This document shows positions 7,456 through 14,940 of a DNA stretch of 39,047 bases, piece after piece. How positions within the stretch are numbered: the stretch's first letter is position 1; each line of letters starts with the position of its first letter. The stretch spans positions 1-39,047 of IMG/VR virus record IMGVR_UViG_3300037493_001544, one strand, 5' to 3'. Under the pieces are notes generated by a model. It was not told the DNA's origin and ran no database searches. It saw only the letters and a program-made list of their open reading frames with translations. This DNA is from a virus. Position numbers and translations under genes: made by a program.

Positions 7456-7487
7456 TTTGTTTATTTCAAAAACATTTTTTACTTTTA
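7456..7487 (+). promoter_or_regulatory. Candidate promoter of the Lys-rich gene cluster
   Basis: TTTG at 7456-7459, a 20-nt spacer, then TACTTTTA at 7480-7487, close to the Bacteroidota TTTG / TAnnTTTG pair with A for the last G. It lies in the 129-nt gap before ATG 7517. That gap holds no other convincing gene (only a 14-codon frame from ATG 7404). Confidence 0.45.
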
Positions 7488-7516
7488 CTGATTATTAATA
7501 AAAAACCAATTAAATT

Positions 7517-7753
7517 ATGGCACAGTACGATCCTGCAAAAAGGTACACTTGGACTCCTGAAGATTCATTCACATTAACAGGAGCACAGTTTGGGTTAATC
7601 CTAAACACAGTTAGAGCTTACTTATCATCAGAAGAAGCTGCACGTTTTCAATTAATGATGCAAGCTAATGAGGTGATTGAAAAATTAATGATTCAAGGTG
7701 TTGAAGCTGATATCATTAAGGAAGTAGAAGCAGAAGCTGCAGTAGCAGAATAA
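7517..7753 (+). CDS. Conserved-looking phage protein, unknown function
   Basis: A 78-residue protein, helical and acidic at the C-terminus (KEVEAEAAVAE). The N-terminal part (YTWTPEDSFTLTGAQFGLILNTVRAYLSS) resembles small proteins I recall from Bacteroidota phages that lie near structural genes, without known function. It is first after a promoter-like box and heads the cluster that runs to the 11326 terminator. It has no TM or signal peptide. Confidence 0.7.
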   Translation: MAQYDPAKRYTWTPEDSFTLTGAQFGLILNTVRAYLSSEEAARFQLMMQANEVIEKLMIQGVEADIIKEVEAEAAVAE

Positions 7754-7802
7754 GTAAAATGGTGTTGGGAGACGAATAACACTCAAACAAAAGCTCTTCT
7801 CT

Positions 7803-8009
7803 ATGAGAATATATGAACCTAAGAATAGAATAGATGTTACAACACCCAAGGGAGATGGGGTAGTGTGGCTTGTTACAGATTATGGAACAGAGACAGACAC
7901 CATCTATACAATAATAATTAATCAAACAGGAGAACTTTGGCAATATACCCATCGTGATCTTATTGTTAAACCCAATATAACATTTAAACGCTATGGCAAA
8001 AATTATTAA
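7803..8009 (+). CDS. Small beta-rich protein, unknown function
   Basis: A 68-residue protein beginning MRIYEPKNRIDVTTPKG, with alternating hydrophobic residues (VVWLVTDYG, YTIIIN, ELWQYT) that suggest a small beta barrel. From memory, proteins of this pattern (DVTTPKGxGxxWLVT ... TGELW) are frequent in Bacteroidota phages, with no role assigned. Its last 17 nt overlap the start of the Lys-rich gene at 7993. Confidence 0.7.
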   Translation: MRIYEPKNRIDVTTPKGDGVVWLVTDYGTETDTIYTIIINQTGELWQYTHRDLIVKPNITFKRYGKNY

Positions 8010-8508
8010 AAAAGCACAGAATGGTGCTAAAGAAAAATTAGACAAAAAGTTTAATGAGATTTATGCATCTAAGAAAAATGATTCTATTAAAGAATCTAAT
8101 AGAGTTTTACCTAAAACATACGCTATGCTTATGAAAATTAGTGGTAAATCTCCTAGTTCTAAACAGTTAAATAATACTCAAGATTACATAAATAAAGAAA
8201 TGGTGAGAATTAAAAAAGGTGACACCCCTTTAAATGCTAAAGGAAATGCAATTAAGGAAATTTCTAAAGTTAAAATTGATAGAAATGGTGGAACTACTAA
8301 AAAGAAAATGAAGAACGGTGGTTCTTTAACTGGTCTTAAAGCTTCTGCTAAACGTGTAGGTCCTGTAGATCCTAAAGGTGCTTGGACTAAGGTGCAAGAG
8401 AAAACATTAAAAGGTGCTAAAGGTAAAGCTAAACTTACTGCAGATAAACAACTTGGTGCTACCAAAATGAAAGCTGGTGGTAAAATGTCTAAAGGTAAAA
8501 AGTGCTAA
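7993..8508 (+). CDS. Lys-rich small protein with IKKAQNG motif
   Basis: A 171-residue, very basic protein. It opens with KIIKKAQNG, carries MKNGGSLTGLKASAKRVGPVDPKGAW in the middle, split here as a Gly-Gly break followed by a basic helix, and ends in MKAGGKMSKGKKC. The repeated KKAQNG and K(N/A)GG units recur in the neighbours at 8512, 8964 and 10547. High Lys and low aromatic content fit a DNA-binding or internal virion protein, but nothing proves either. There is no TM or signal peptide. Confidence 0.7.
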   Translation: MAKIIKKAQNGAKEKLDKKFNEIYASKKNDSIKESNRVLPKTYAMLMKISGKSPSSKQLNNTQDYINKEMVRIKKGDTPLNAKGNAIKEISKVKIDRNGGTTKKKMKNGGSLTGLKASAKRVGPVDPKGAWTKVQEKTLKGAKGKAKLTADKQLGATKMKAGGKMSKGKKC

Positions 8509-8511
8509 GTC

Positions 8512-8961
8512 ATGGCTACAGCTAAGAAACCTATTAAAAAAGCTCAAAAAGGAGCAATGCTAAAGCAAGCACCTAAGACAAGACTAGAAGATATTACTAG
8601 TACAAAATTAAAAGATGTACCAAGAAGAGCAATTAATTTTGGTAAAAGATTAATTAATAATACTATTGATGATGTAAAGAATGCTACAGTGGGAGATGTT
8701 GCTAAATCATTAATACCAACTGGTGTTGGTAAAACTACTAAAACATCTACTAAAAAACCAGATCGTGTATTAGCTGCTATGGCTAAAAAGAATGGTGGAT
8801 CTGTAAAAGCTAAGGATGGTAAATGGATTCAGAAAGCAGTAAAAGGAATGCGTAAAGATAAACCTTGTACTGGACCTAAACTTGGCAGTAAAACTTGTCC
8901 TCCTGGAAGTAAAAGATATAATCTTGCCAAAACTTTTAGTAAAATGAATAAAAAGAAATAA
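8512..8961 (+). CDS. Lys-rich small protein with IKKAQKG motif and Cys-Pro C-terminal module
   Basis: A 149-residue basic protein. It has IKKAQKG near the start, a KKNGGSVKAKDG break at about 96-107, and a C-terminal module around KPCTGPKLGSKTCPPGSKRY with two Cys, followed by a short basic helix. The C-terminal module looks like a discrete, conserved unit that I recall only loosely from other Bacteroidota phages. It starts three bases after the previous stop, in the TCATGGC context. Function unknown. Internal virion protein or DNA condensation are possibilities. Confidence 0.7.
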   Translation: MATAKKPIKKAQKGAMLKQAPKTRLEDITSTKLKDVPRRAINFGKRLINNTIDDVKNATVGDVAKSLIPTGVGKTTKTSTKKPDRVLAAMAKKNGGSVKAKDGKWIQKAVKGMRKDKPCTGPKLGSKTCPPGSKRYNLAKTFSKMNKKK

Positions 8962-8963
8962 TC

Positions 8964-9614
8964 ATGTCTAAGTTAAATCCCCAAAAAGCATCAGCCTATG
9001 TAGGTCCTGGTGTATTACGTAAAGGTGGTAAGATAACACCTGTTCCTAATGGTCCTCTTATCAAAAAGAAAGGTCCATATGCAGGAAGCACATTAAAATC
9101 TGGTGGTGCTATTAAGAAAGCACAGAACGGTACTAAGACAAAAGATAGTACAGCTTACTTTAATAAAGAAAAAGAATATAGATTTAAAGAAGCTAGAGAA
9201 GCAGGTAAGCTTGGTTTTAGAAAATCTGCAGATGATGAAATGAAAAAAGGAATGGCAGCTGGAGAAAACGCAATGAGACAAAAACTTAAAGGAATGCCAG
9301 GATATGATAAAAATGGTTACCCTATTAAGAAAAAGAAAGCTATGATGGGTAGTAGCATATTTAAAGACAATCCTATCTATAAAAAGAGTACTGAGGCTCG
9401 TGGTATGATTGGAAAACTTTATGGTATACCAGGTAAACCAATTGTAAAGAATGGTGGTATGTTAAAGCGTGCTGATGGTTCATATTCACAACGTGGATTA
9501 TGGGATAACTTGAGAAGCAAAGCTGCTCAAAATAAAAAAACTGGTGCAAAACCTAAAGCTCCTACCAAAGCAATGTTGACTCAGGAGAAAAAAATAAAAT
9601 CTAAAGGAAAATGA
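8964..9614 (+). CDS. Lys-rich protein with IKKAQNG motif
   Basis: A 216-residue basic protein with the SGGAIKKAQNG unit at about 47-57, a helical charged segment (about 65-110, rich in KEAREAGK-like runs), PGYDKNGYPIKKKK in the middle, and a KNGGML break near 162. It belongs to the same family-like cluster as its neighbours. Its TGA stop overlaps the ATG of a GIY-YIG endonuclease (ATGA), so the endonuclease is inserted directly behind it. Function unknown. Confidence 0.7.
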   Translation: MSKLNPQKASAYVGPGVLRKGGKITPVPNGPLIKKKGPYAGSTLKSGGAIKKAQNGTKTKDSTAYFNKEKEYRFKEAREAGKLGFRKSADDEMKKGMAAGENAMRQKLKGMPGYDKNGYPIKKKKAMMGSSIFKDNPIYKKSTEARGMIGKLYGIPGKPIVKNGGMLKRADGSYSQRGLWDNLRSKAAQNKKTGAKPKAPTKAMLTQEKKIKSKGK

Positions 9615-10234
9615 TATTAGATATTAGTAATGAACATAAACAAAAATACTTTTCTCAAAAAGAGAAAGGAGGAGTTGTTTATAAAATCACTAATCAAATT
9701 GATGGTAAATTCTATATAGGAAGTACAAACAATTTAATAAAAAGGTATTATACTCATATTAATCATATAAGAACTAATAAATCTACATGTGTAAAACTAA
9801 TTAGAGCAGTTAATAAACATGGAGAACATAACTTTACATTTGAAATTTTATGTGAGTGTTCTATTGAAGAAACACTAAAGATTGAACAAAGTTATATAGA
9901 TAGTTTAAATCCTACGTATAACATTGCTAAAATTGCTGGAAGTAATCTTGGAATCAAAAGAACAGAAGAAGTCAAACTTAAAAAATCTATATCTCAAAAA
10001 GAAAATTGGAAAGATGATGATTATAGAAGTAAACATTTAGAAAATTTATCAAAGAATTGGAAAAGTGGAGCTTCTCATAAAATGGCCAAGCTTACAGAAG
10101 AACAAGTAATTGAAATTAAAAAACAATTAGCAAATGGTCTTCTTCCTAAACAGGTAGCAGACAAACTTAAACTTAGTTATTACTCTATAAAAGACATACA
10201 TAGAGGAAAAACTTGGAAAAATATAAATATTTAA
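9611..10234 (+). CDS. GIY-YIG homing endonuclease (free-standing)
   Basis: A 207-residue nuclease. The GIY-YIG domain occupies about 18-105: GVVYKI (GIY position), FYIGST (YIG position), Arg45 in NLIKRY and Glu92 in IEQSYIDSLNPTYN match the expected catalytic Arg and metal-binding Glu. A NUMOD3-like segment at about 113-130 (GIKRTEEVKLKKSIS) and a C-terminal helix-turn-helix at about 160-205 (LTEEQVIEIKK ... YYSIKDIHRGKTW) would bind DNA. It interrupts the Lys-rich gene array and starts by ATGA overlap. Such genes spread by cutting relatives that lack them. No intron or intein is evident. Confidence 0.88.
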   Translation: MILDISNEHKQKYFSQKEKGGVVYKITNQIDGKFYIGSTNNLIKRYYTHINHIRTNKSTCVKLIRAVNKHGEHNFTFEILCECSIEETLKIEQSYIDSLNPTYNIAKIAGSNLGIKRTEEVKLKKSISQKENWKDDDYRSKHLENLSKNWKSGASHKMAKLTEEQVIEIKKQLANGLLPKQVADKLKLSYYSIKDIHRGKTWKNINI

Positions 10235-10246
10235 ATCTGAGAAACA

Positions 10247-10528
10247 ATGGCTAAAACCCCAAGCTGGCAAAGAAAAGAAGGAAAGAATCCTTCTGGAGGA
10301 CTAAATGCTAAAGGTGTAGCTTCATATAGAAAAGCTAACCCTGGTAGCAAGCTTAAGACAGCTGTTACAACTAAACCTTCTAAGTTAAAACCTGGAAGTA
10401 AAGCTGCTGGTAGACGTAAGTCTTTCTGTAGTAGAATGTCTGGTATGAAGAAGAAGCTTACATCTGCTAAGACAGCAAATGATCCTAACTCAAGAATAAA
10501 TAAATCTCTACGTAAGTGGAATTGTTAA
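10247..10528 (+). CDS. Lys-rich protein, DUF-like small phage protein
   Basis: A 93-residue, very basic protein with the conserved-looking core WQRKEGKNPSGGLNAKGVASYR at residues 7-28, then KSFCSRMSGMKKKL at about 59-72 and a C-terminal NDPNSRINKSLRKWNC. The pattern NPxGGLNxKGxxSYR ... SFCxRMxGxxxK ... DPxSRINxSLRxW is one I recall from many phage genomes, usually annotated as a structural or unknown protein. It follows the GIY-YIG gene by 12 nt. A capsid or DNA-associated role is plausible but unproven. Confidence 0.75.
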   Translation: MAKTPSWQRKEGKNPSGGLNAKGVASYRKANPGSKLKTAVTTKPSKLKPGSKAAGRRKSFCSRMSGMKKKLTSAKTANDPNSRINKSLRKWNC

Positions 10529-10546
10529 CCTTATAAATAATAAATC

Positions 10547-11161
10547 ATGGCAACAATTAAAAAGGCACAACTTGGTGGCTTAATAAAAAAAGGAGTAAAA
10601 GCTGTTGAAAAAACAGCTCCTAAAAAAGCATTAACCTTATCTGAAAAAGTAAAAGAGGCAAAATGGCAAAAAAATAAAGGAAAATTTGGAATGACAGAAG
10701 ACATTTCATGGAAAGAATTTAAAAAAATAGGAAAAGATGCAAATAAAGGTACAACTGATATAAATCAAACTCCTAAATCTTCATCAGTTGTATTAACAGC
10801 AGAACAAAAAGCTAATAATGCTAGAATCTTAAAAGAAATAAGAGAGGGTAAAAGAAAGAATGGTGGTCCTGTTAAAAAAGTAGTTAAGAAAGCTAAATCT
10901 GGTACTTCTTTAGGAATGAAATCTGTTAAAGCTGGATTTGATAAAAACCCTGGTGTAACTAGAGCTGATATTATTACAGCTGCTAAAGGAAAAGCTAAGT
11001 CTGGTAGTTCTATTAAGAAAGCTCAAAATGGTTATCAAAAGAATAAAGGATATGAAGCCATAAAAGAAAAAGAGTTAAAAACAATAGCTAAAACTAAAAA
11101 GACTGCTAAGACTATGAAGTCTGGTGGTAAAATGACAAAATGTAAATATGGCTGCAAGTAA
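10547..11161 (+). CDS. Lys-rich protein with two IKKAQ motifs
   Basis: A 204-residue basic protein containing ATIKKAQLGG at the start and SSIKKAQNGYQ at about 158-168, so the motif occurs twice in one chain. It also has KNGGPVKK and KSGGKMTK breaks, and a C-terminal Cys pair (KCKYGCK). A predicted helix with the DISWKEFKKIGK sequence lies at about 52-63. It is similar in composition to 7993, 8512 and 8964. Its last 14 nt overlap the next small gene. Function unknown. Confidence 0.7.
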   Translation: MATIKKAQLGGLIKKGVKAVEKTAPKKALTLSEKVKEAKWQKNKGKFGMTEDISWKEFKKIGKDANKGTTDINQTPKSSSVVLTAEQKANNARILKEIREGKRKNGGPVKKVVKKAKSGTSLGMKSVKAGFDKNPGVTRADIITAAKGKAKSGSSIKKAQNGYQKNKGYEAIKEKELKTIAKTKKTAKTMKSGGKMTKCKYGCK

Positions 11162-11324
11162 ATCAATGACAGCTGGTAAAGCTAAGAAATCTGGTAAGCC
11201 TAGATTGGCTCCTAAGGTGAAACCACCTAAGTCTATCAATGGAAATTATATGAAGGAGGCTGATACTCCTAGTAGATTAAAAAGTCCTATGGCTCCAATG
11301 AAACAAAAAAGATTATCAAAATAA
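11148..11324 (+). CDS. Small Lys/Pro-rich protein
   Basis: Direct translation gives 58 residues from ATG 11148 to TAA 11322-11324, overlapping the previous gene by 14 nt. It is basic and Pro-rich (KPRLAPKVKPPKS in the first half), with a short acidic patch (YMKEADTPSR) and a basic end. Composition matches the Lys-rich cluster, but the IKKAQ motif is absent. It is the last gene of the + strand arm, directly before the convergent terminator. Confidence 0.65.
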   Translation: MAASKSMTAGKAKKSGKPRLAPKVKPPKSINGNYMKEADTPSRLKSPMAPMKQKRLSK

Positions 11325-11325
11325 T

Positions 11326-11352
11326 AAAGCCCTCTTAGTGAGGGCTTTTTTT
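11326..11352 (+). terminator. Strong convergent terminator
   Basis: A perfect 9-bp stem (AAAGCCCTC at 11326-11334, GAGGGCTTT at 11340-11348) with a 5-nt loop is followed by a T-run to 11352. It closes the + strand arm. The - strand arm ends at 11351, so the two arms converge exactly here. Confidence 0.9.
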
Positions 11353-11890
11353 ATGTTAAAGAATTATAAACAGATAGCACTTTGGGTATATAGAATATAG
11401 TTTTTGCTTTCTCATAGCACTCACGTGCAAATACACCATCAGCATCATATCTATTTAACACCCATCTTGTATTTCCTATACATTCTATAGATGTAACAAA
11501 ATTATGACTATCTATAGTTCCTACAGATATATTAGCTCCTTCTAGTCTTATACTTCCATCTTTATCAGCTTGTTTAAAAGATATAAAATCTTCTAAGTCT
11601 CCATTTTTTATTTCATCCCATAATGTAGGTTGCATAATAGTATCATCATCATTGAAATAAATATGACCATCTGTAACTAAATCAAGAGCAAAGTTTCTTT
11701 GTGCATTACCTGATATACTATTAATATCTTTAATTGCATATGCTTCACAATTATCTGGAATATTTTCTGGTACTTCTGGTAAATCAAATACAACAATCCA
11801 CCTATATTTTTCTCTAGGAATATTTATACTCTTAGATATAACATCTAAGTTTTGTGGTCTTGAACAGGGAGTAATTATATTTAAGAACAT
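11351..11890 (-). CDS. Small GT-A-type glycosyltransferase
   Basis: A 179-residue protein with a GT-A nucleotide-binding layout: NIITPCSRPQNL near the start, GNAQRNFALD at about 61-70, and an acidic DxD-like cluster in IYFNDDDTIM (Asp81-83). It is shorter than most family 2 enzymes, so it may be a minimal catalytic domain. It is the third gene of a three-gene cassette (GT, methyltransferase, GT) and overlaps the methyltransferase end by 10 nt. Its substrate is unknown. Surface or virion glycans are the natural guess. Confidence 0.68.
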   Translation of the reverse strand: MFLNIITPCSRPQNLDVISKSINIPREKYRWIVVFDLPEVPENIPDNCEAYAIKDINSISGNAQRNFALDLVTDGHIYFNDDDTIMQPTLWDEIKNGDLEDFISFKQADKDGSIRLEGANISVGTIDSHNFVTSIECIGNTRWVLNRYDADGVFARECYEKAKTIFYIPKVLSVYNSLT

Positions 11891-12537
11891 GGCTTATCAT
11901 TTCTATGTAATACAAGAAGCTTATCATTATTCCATCCAGGAGAATGTTTTAAATTATGATTAGCAAATATAAATGTAGCAGAAGAGAAATAATCAGATAA
12001 ATGATTTATTTGATTTGCATAATCTTCTTCTTTAGCACTAATAAATATATCCTCTATAATTAGAAATCCTCCAGGTTTTAAATGTTTGTATGCCACATTG
12101 ATAAACTTAATTTGATCCTCAAACACATGTGTTGAATCATCCATAAGTATATCAAAGTTACTTCCTGCATTAATTAGTCCTCCTTGAATAGATGATGGAT
12201 TAGTAACATCCATCTTACTGTATATGCAGTTTGGTATGTTATCACCAATTGCTTTATCTAATCTACTATCAAACCATTCAAATCCATACAATGTAGCATT
12301 AGGAAAGAATTCTCTCCAAGAAAGCATTGAATGATTCTCTAATATACCTAGTTCTCCTATACGTAGATCATTATATCTAATATTAGAGAATAATAGATTA
12401 TATATAGAAGTGTATGCATGCTTATGTAAGTTTGCATCTTTGTTATATGGAGATTTATCTGTTGGATATTTCACTCCAAGAAGACATAATTCTGTAATAG
12501 AATTAGTTGAATCTATTGATATACTATTTATGTTCAT
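11881..12537 (-). CDS. SAM-dependent O-methyltransferase, likely sugar methyltransferase
   Basis: A 218-residue class I methyltransferase-like protein. The pattern recalls macrolide/sugar O-methyltransferases of the MycE/TylF type: YPTDKSPY near the start (Y-G-T-D-K position), a motif I region at IGELGI (60-65), YGFEWFD after a strand, DILMDDSTH (Asp133-134, His137) as the metal-binding and catalytic region, and LKPGGFLIIEDIF (Glu162-Asp163). Those enzymes methylate sugar hydroxyls using Mg. It overlaps glycosyltransferase genes on both sides (10 and 14 nt), which supports methylation of a transferred sugar. Confidence 0.7.
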   Translation of the reverse strand: MNINSISIDSTNSITELCLLGVKYPTDKSPYNKDANLHKHAYTSIYNLLFSNIRYNDLRIGELGILENHSMLSWREFFPNATLYGFEWFDSRLDKAIGDNIPNCIYSKMDVTNPSSIQGGLINAGSNFDILMDDSTHVFEDQIKFINVAYKHLKPGGFLIIEDIFISAKEEDYANQINHLSDYFSSATFIFANHNLKHSPGWNNDKLLVLHRNDKPCS

Positions 12538-13279
12538 TGATATAATCTTTTAGCATTTGACTATAGTTTTTGTTCCATTGAGGCATAAGATGAACATCTC
12601 CTGTAGGGATTTGTCCTTTTCTTCTTAAGTTTTCTATATAATCACTATGTCTTTTTATAACACTAGGTCTATCTGCAGTGTCTGTTCCCATACCTGATTG
12701 GTGATATCCTCTACCACCCCACATATAAAACCAAGAACATTCTTCATTAGGAGGATCAGCTAATACCACTTTATCTCTTCCTAAATTATGTAGAGCTACA
12801 ACTAATGTCATATCTCCACCAGCGTTCTCAATTGGACTTCTTCCAATTTCTTCCCATGCTCTCTTGCTATATACAATACCTGAATTACCAAGAGCCATTA
12901 GATCTGTTATATTAGGTTCATTATAGAACACACCATTTTGCCAGTGTAAAAGATTAGCATCTGGTCTCCAGAACTTAGCTATATTAGATAGATGATTTGG
13001 TAAAGCTACATCATCATCATCCCATACAGCAATTAGTTCTCCAGAACATCTTTCTATAGCATAGTTTTCTTTATCTCCAATTGTGGAGAATGTCTCATCT
13101 AGATTATAAATCTTAATTTCTGGATGATCAAATATTAACTTCTGTAGAGGGTAATCATTAACTATAATTAGTTCTTTCTTACCTGGATACTCTTGTAGGA
13201 GGAAACTTTGTACAGCTTCCTCCAGAGTATCTACTCTTCCATAGGTTATACACTTACAACTAATAAAAGGATATTCCAT
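12524..13279 (-). CDS. Family 2 glycosyltransferase
   Basis: A 251-residue GT-A enzyme. The first strand and loop (ISCKCITYGR, then LEEAVQSFLLQEYPGKKELIIVND) are classic for family 2, and the DxD region is ELIAVWDDDDVALPNHL (Asp87-90). A later GGDMTLV stretch fits the acceptor/base region. It has no TM helix, so it is a soluble enzyme. It is the first gene of the sugar cassette and ends with TAG inside the methyltransferase gene. Donor and acceptor sugars cannot be told from sequence. Confidence 0.85.
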   Translation of the reverse strand: MEYPFISCKCITYGRVDTLEEAVQSFLLQEYPGKKELIIVNDYPLQKLIFDHPEIKIYNLDETFSTIGDKENYAIERCSGELIAVWDDDDVALPNHLSNIAKFWRPDANLLHWQNGVFYNEPNITDLMALGNSGIVYSKRAWEEIGRSPIENAGGDMTLVVALHNLGRDKVVLADPPNEECSWFYMWGGRGYHQSGMGTDTADRPSVIKRHSDYIENLRRKGQIPTGDVHLMPQWNKNYSQMLKDYINEHK

Positions 13280-13280
13280 A

Positions 13281-13562
13281 TTACCAAATCATAATAATAT
13301 CAAATGGAGAAACAAGTAACACTTGCTCATCATCTGATAAAGGGATTAATGGAGCTTTTTGTAAAGCTGCTGGATCTACCAACACTACATCACCTTCTTT
13401 TACATCCATGTTAGCTGTACCAACACTGTGCACTTTAAGCTTGCTCATTTTTTTAAGCATTTCTTTTTCTAAAGCTTCTTTTGTATTCTCATCTACAATA
13501 AGTTTGCTTTCTTCTTTCTGTGGTATCTCTAAGTATACTCTATTTCCTAATAACTTTGGCAT
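13281..13562 (-). CDS. GroES-like co-chaperonin
   Basis: A 93-residue protein matching the GroES fold: LGNRVYLEIPQKEESK at the start, KVHSVGTANMDVKEGDVVLVDP in the middle (the beta-barrel G-D-x-V signature) and a final strand VSPFDIIMIW where GroES has its last strand. Phage GroES homologues (T4 Gp31, for example) replace the host cap on GroEL to fold viral proteins. The mobile loop is replaced by a Lys/Glu-rich segment at about 20-40, so host GroEL contact may differ. It sits two bases from the sugar cassette. Confidence 0.8.
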   Translation of the reverse strand: MPKLLGNRVYLEIPQKEESKLIVDENTKEALEKEMLKKMSKLKVHSVGTANMDVKEGDVVLVDPAALQKAPLIPLSDDEQVLLVSPFDIIMIW

Positions 13563-13566
13563 GGTT

Positions 13567-13737
13567 TTATTTTTTTGTTAATTCATTATAGTGTTTTAAA
13601 AGCTCTTCGATTTGTTTAAAATACTCATCGACTGGTTCTCCTTTTTTATAGCATTCATGAGCCAAAAATGCTCCTGAAACTATACCTAATGTTATAGCTT
13701 CTAAAGCTTTAGCATTAAAGTCTTCTTCTGTTGACAT
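13567..13737 (-). CDS. Small helical protein, unknown
   Basis: Direct translation gives 56 residues from ATG at 13737 to TAA at 13567-13569. It has an acidic start (MSTEEDFNAK), a hydrophobic helix at about 14-26 (AITLGIVSGAFLA) and a charged helical end. The ATG overlaps the stop of the upstream gene (TAATG), which supports it as a real cotranslated gene. GroES starts five bases downstream. The hydrophobic helix is short for a TM segment, so it may be a packing helix. Function unknown. Confidence 0.6.
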   Translation of the reverse strand: MSTEEDFNAKALEAITLGIVSGAFLAHECYKKGEPVDEYFKQIEELLKHYNELTKK

Positions 13738-14015
13738 TATCCTTTAAATTCAGTTAGTTTAATAAATTTTTGTGCATCATCAGCATTTAGTTCAATCTCT
13801 GATTGTACAGTCTCACGAACTTTTTTGAATCCTTTCATCTTATTAGTCTTAAGATCAATGTCTGGTTGTTCTGTAACTCTTTCATTGAAATCATCTAAGA
13901 TGATGATAAGTCCTCCTGCATCATTAGCTAATGTTCTAATGATTTTGTTTAAGTTTAAAGAAGCTAAATACTCCTTTTCGCCAATCTTGGCTGTGTAAAA
14001 AAATTGGTTTTTCAT
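13737..14015 (-). CDS. Unknown protein
   Basis: A 92-residue alpha/beta protein with no recognised motif. It begins with strands (FFYTAKIGEKEYLASL), then a hydrophobic strand GGLIIILDDF at about 34-43, and ends in a charged helix. It lies between thioredoxin and the 56-residue gene, and its TAA overlaps the latter's ATG. Function unknown. Confidence 0.7.
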   Translation of the reverse strand: MKNQFFYTAKIGEKEYLASLNLNKIIRTLANDAGGLIIILDDFNERVTEQPDIDLKTNKMKGFKKVRETVQSEIELNADDAQKFIKLTEFKG

Positions 14016-14034
14016 ATTACTTGTTTTTAATTAT

Positions 14035-14289
14035 TTATTTATCAAGATTAATTTCATCTAAGATTTGATTGTACATAGATAGTGGCATATTACCAGATTG
14101 TCTATGCACTTCTTTCCCATCTTTTAGGAACACCATAGTAGGAACACTTCTGATTCCATACTTTCTAGCTGTTTCCATGTCTTTATCGATATCAATGTTA
14201 GTTATCCCTTCAACATCTTTTAATGTTTGAGCTAACACTCTACATGGACCACACCATGATGCACTAAATTTTAATACTTCTACGTTCAT
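14035..14289 (-). CDS. Thioredoxin
   Basis: An 84-residue short thioredoxin. The redox site is WCGPC at residues 12-16 after strand VEVLKFSAS, and the conserved cis-proline lies in SVPTMVFL. At 84 residues it is shorter than bacterial Trx (about 105), lacking the first helix/strand, as is common for phage versions. It could keep viral or host proteins reduced, or serve a ribonucleotide reductase outside this window. T7 uses host thioredoxin as a polymerase clamp, but that does not apply to a family B polymerase. PhoH ends three bases upstream. Confidence 0.88.
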   Translation of the reverse strand: MNVEVLKFSASWCGPCRVLAQTLKDVEGITNIDIDKDMETARKYGIRSVPTMVFLKDGKEVHRQSGNMPLSMYNQILDEINLDK

Positions 14290-14292
14290 TAT

Positions 14293-14940
14293 TTAATTGT
14301 ATTCGTTATCTAATATTTTACCTACAAGATCACTTCTGTGATTTGCTTTAAGTTTGATCCATTCTATACCATCAATCTTCTTAGAGATGTCTATAGCATA
14401 TGATAGACCTGTGTATGATTCTTTGATATCTTTCTGTTCATTATCACCGTTGATAATAATCTTTCCAGTTTTACCAAGTCTAGTTAGTATGGCAAGCATT
14501 TCATTCTTTGATAAGTTCTGAGCTTCTTCCACTACAAGAACATCATCAATTGTTTTTCCTCTAATAAATTGTACAGGATAGGCAACTACTCTTTTGTTCT
14601 TAACAAGTTCTTGAATCTTCAACTTATCATAACACTTCTCTAGGTTCTCCTGAAAAGCTTCTAAGTAAGGATTAAACTTATCTTCTAGATCACCTGGTAA
14701 GAATCCTAATGATCCTCCCACTTCGATTGTAGCTCTTGTAACATAGATGTGATTACATTGTTTCTTCATTAAGAAATCTAAGGCTGCTTGAGCACAGATT
14801 AATGACTTACCACTTCCTGCTCTACCAGTAACAATAACAATTTGATTGTTGATTATTAACTGTTTAGCGAGCTTCTGTTCTTCGTTAAGGGTAACATTAT
14901 ATTTAATATCACTCTTTCTTTCCCTATTAGGTTCTTTCAT
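14293..14940 (-). CDS. phoH: PhoH-like ATPase
   Basis: A 215-residue P-loop ATPase of the PhoH family. Walker A is GRAGSGKS (39-46), YVTRATIEVGGSLGFLPG (about 66-83) is the family-typical stretch, and Walker B is LVVEEAQNLS with the conserved Asn/Ser that follows. The final KLKANHRSDLVG carries a conserved Arg region. PhoH is widespread in large phages. An RNA/phosphate-stress role is proposed but unsettled. The start overlaps the end of an HNH gene by 14 nt. Confidence 0.9.
   Translation of the reverse strand: MKEPNRERKSDIKYNVTLNEEQKLAKQLIINNQIVIVTGRAGSGKSLICAQAALDFLMKKQCNHIYVTRATIEVGGSLGFLPGDLEDKFNPYLEAFQENLEKCYDKLKIQELVKNKRVVAYPVQFIRGKTIDDVLVVEEAQNLSKNEMLAILTRLGKTGKIIINGDNEQKDIKESYTGLSYAIDISKKIDGIEWIKLKANHRSDLVGKILDNEYN

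Noticed and set aside
7716-8045. Reverse-strand frame across 7716-8045
   Set aside because: It is antisense to three + strand genes and has low-complexity Leu content, with no signals of its own.
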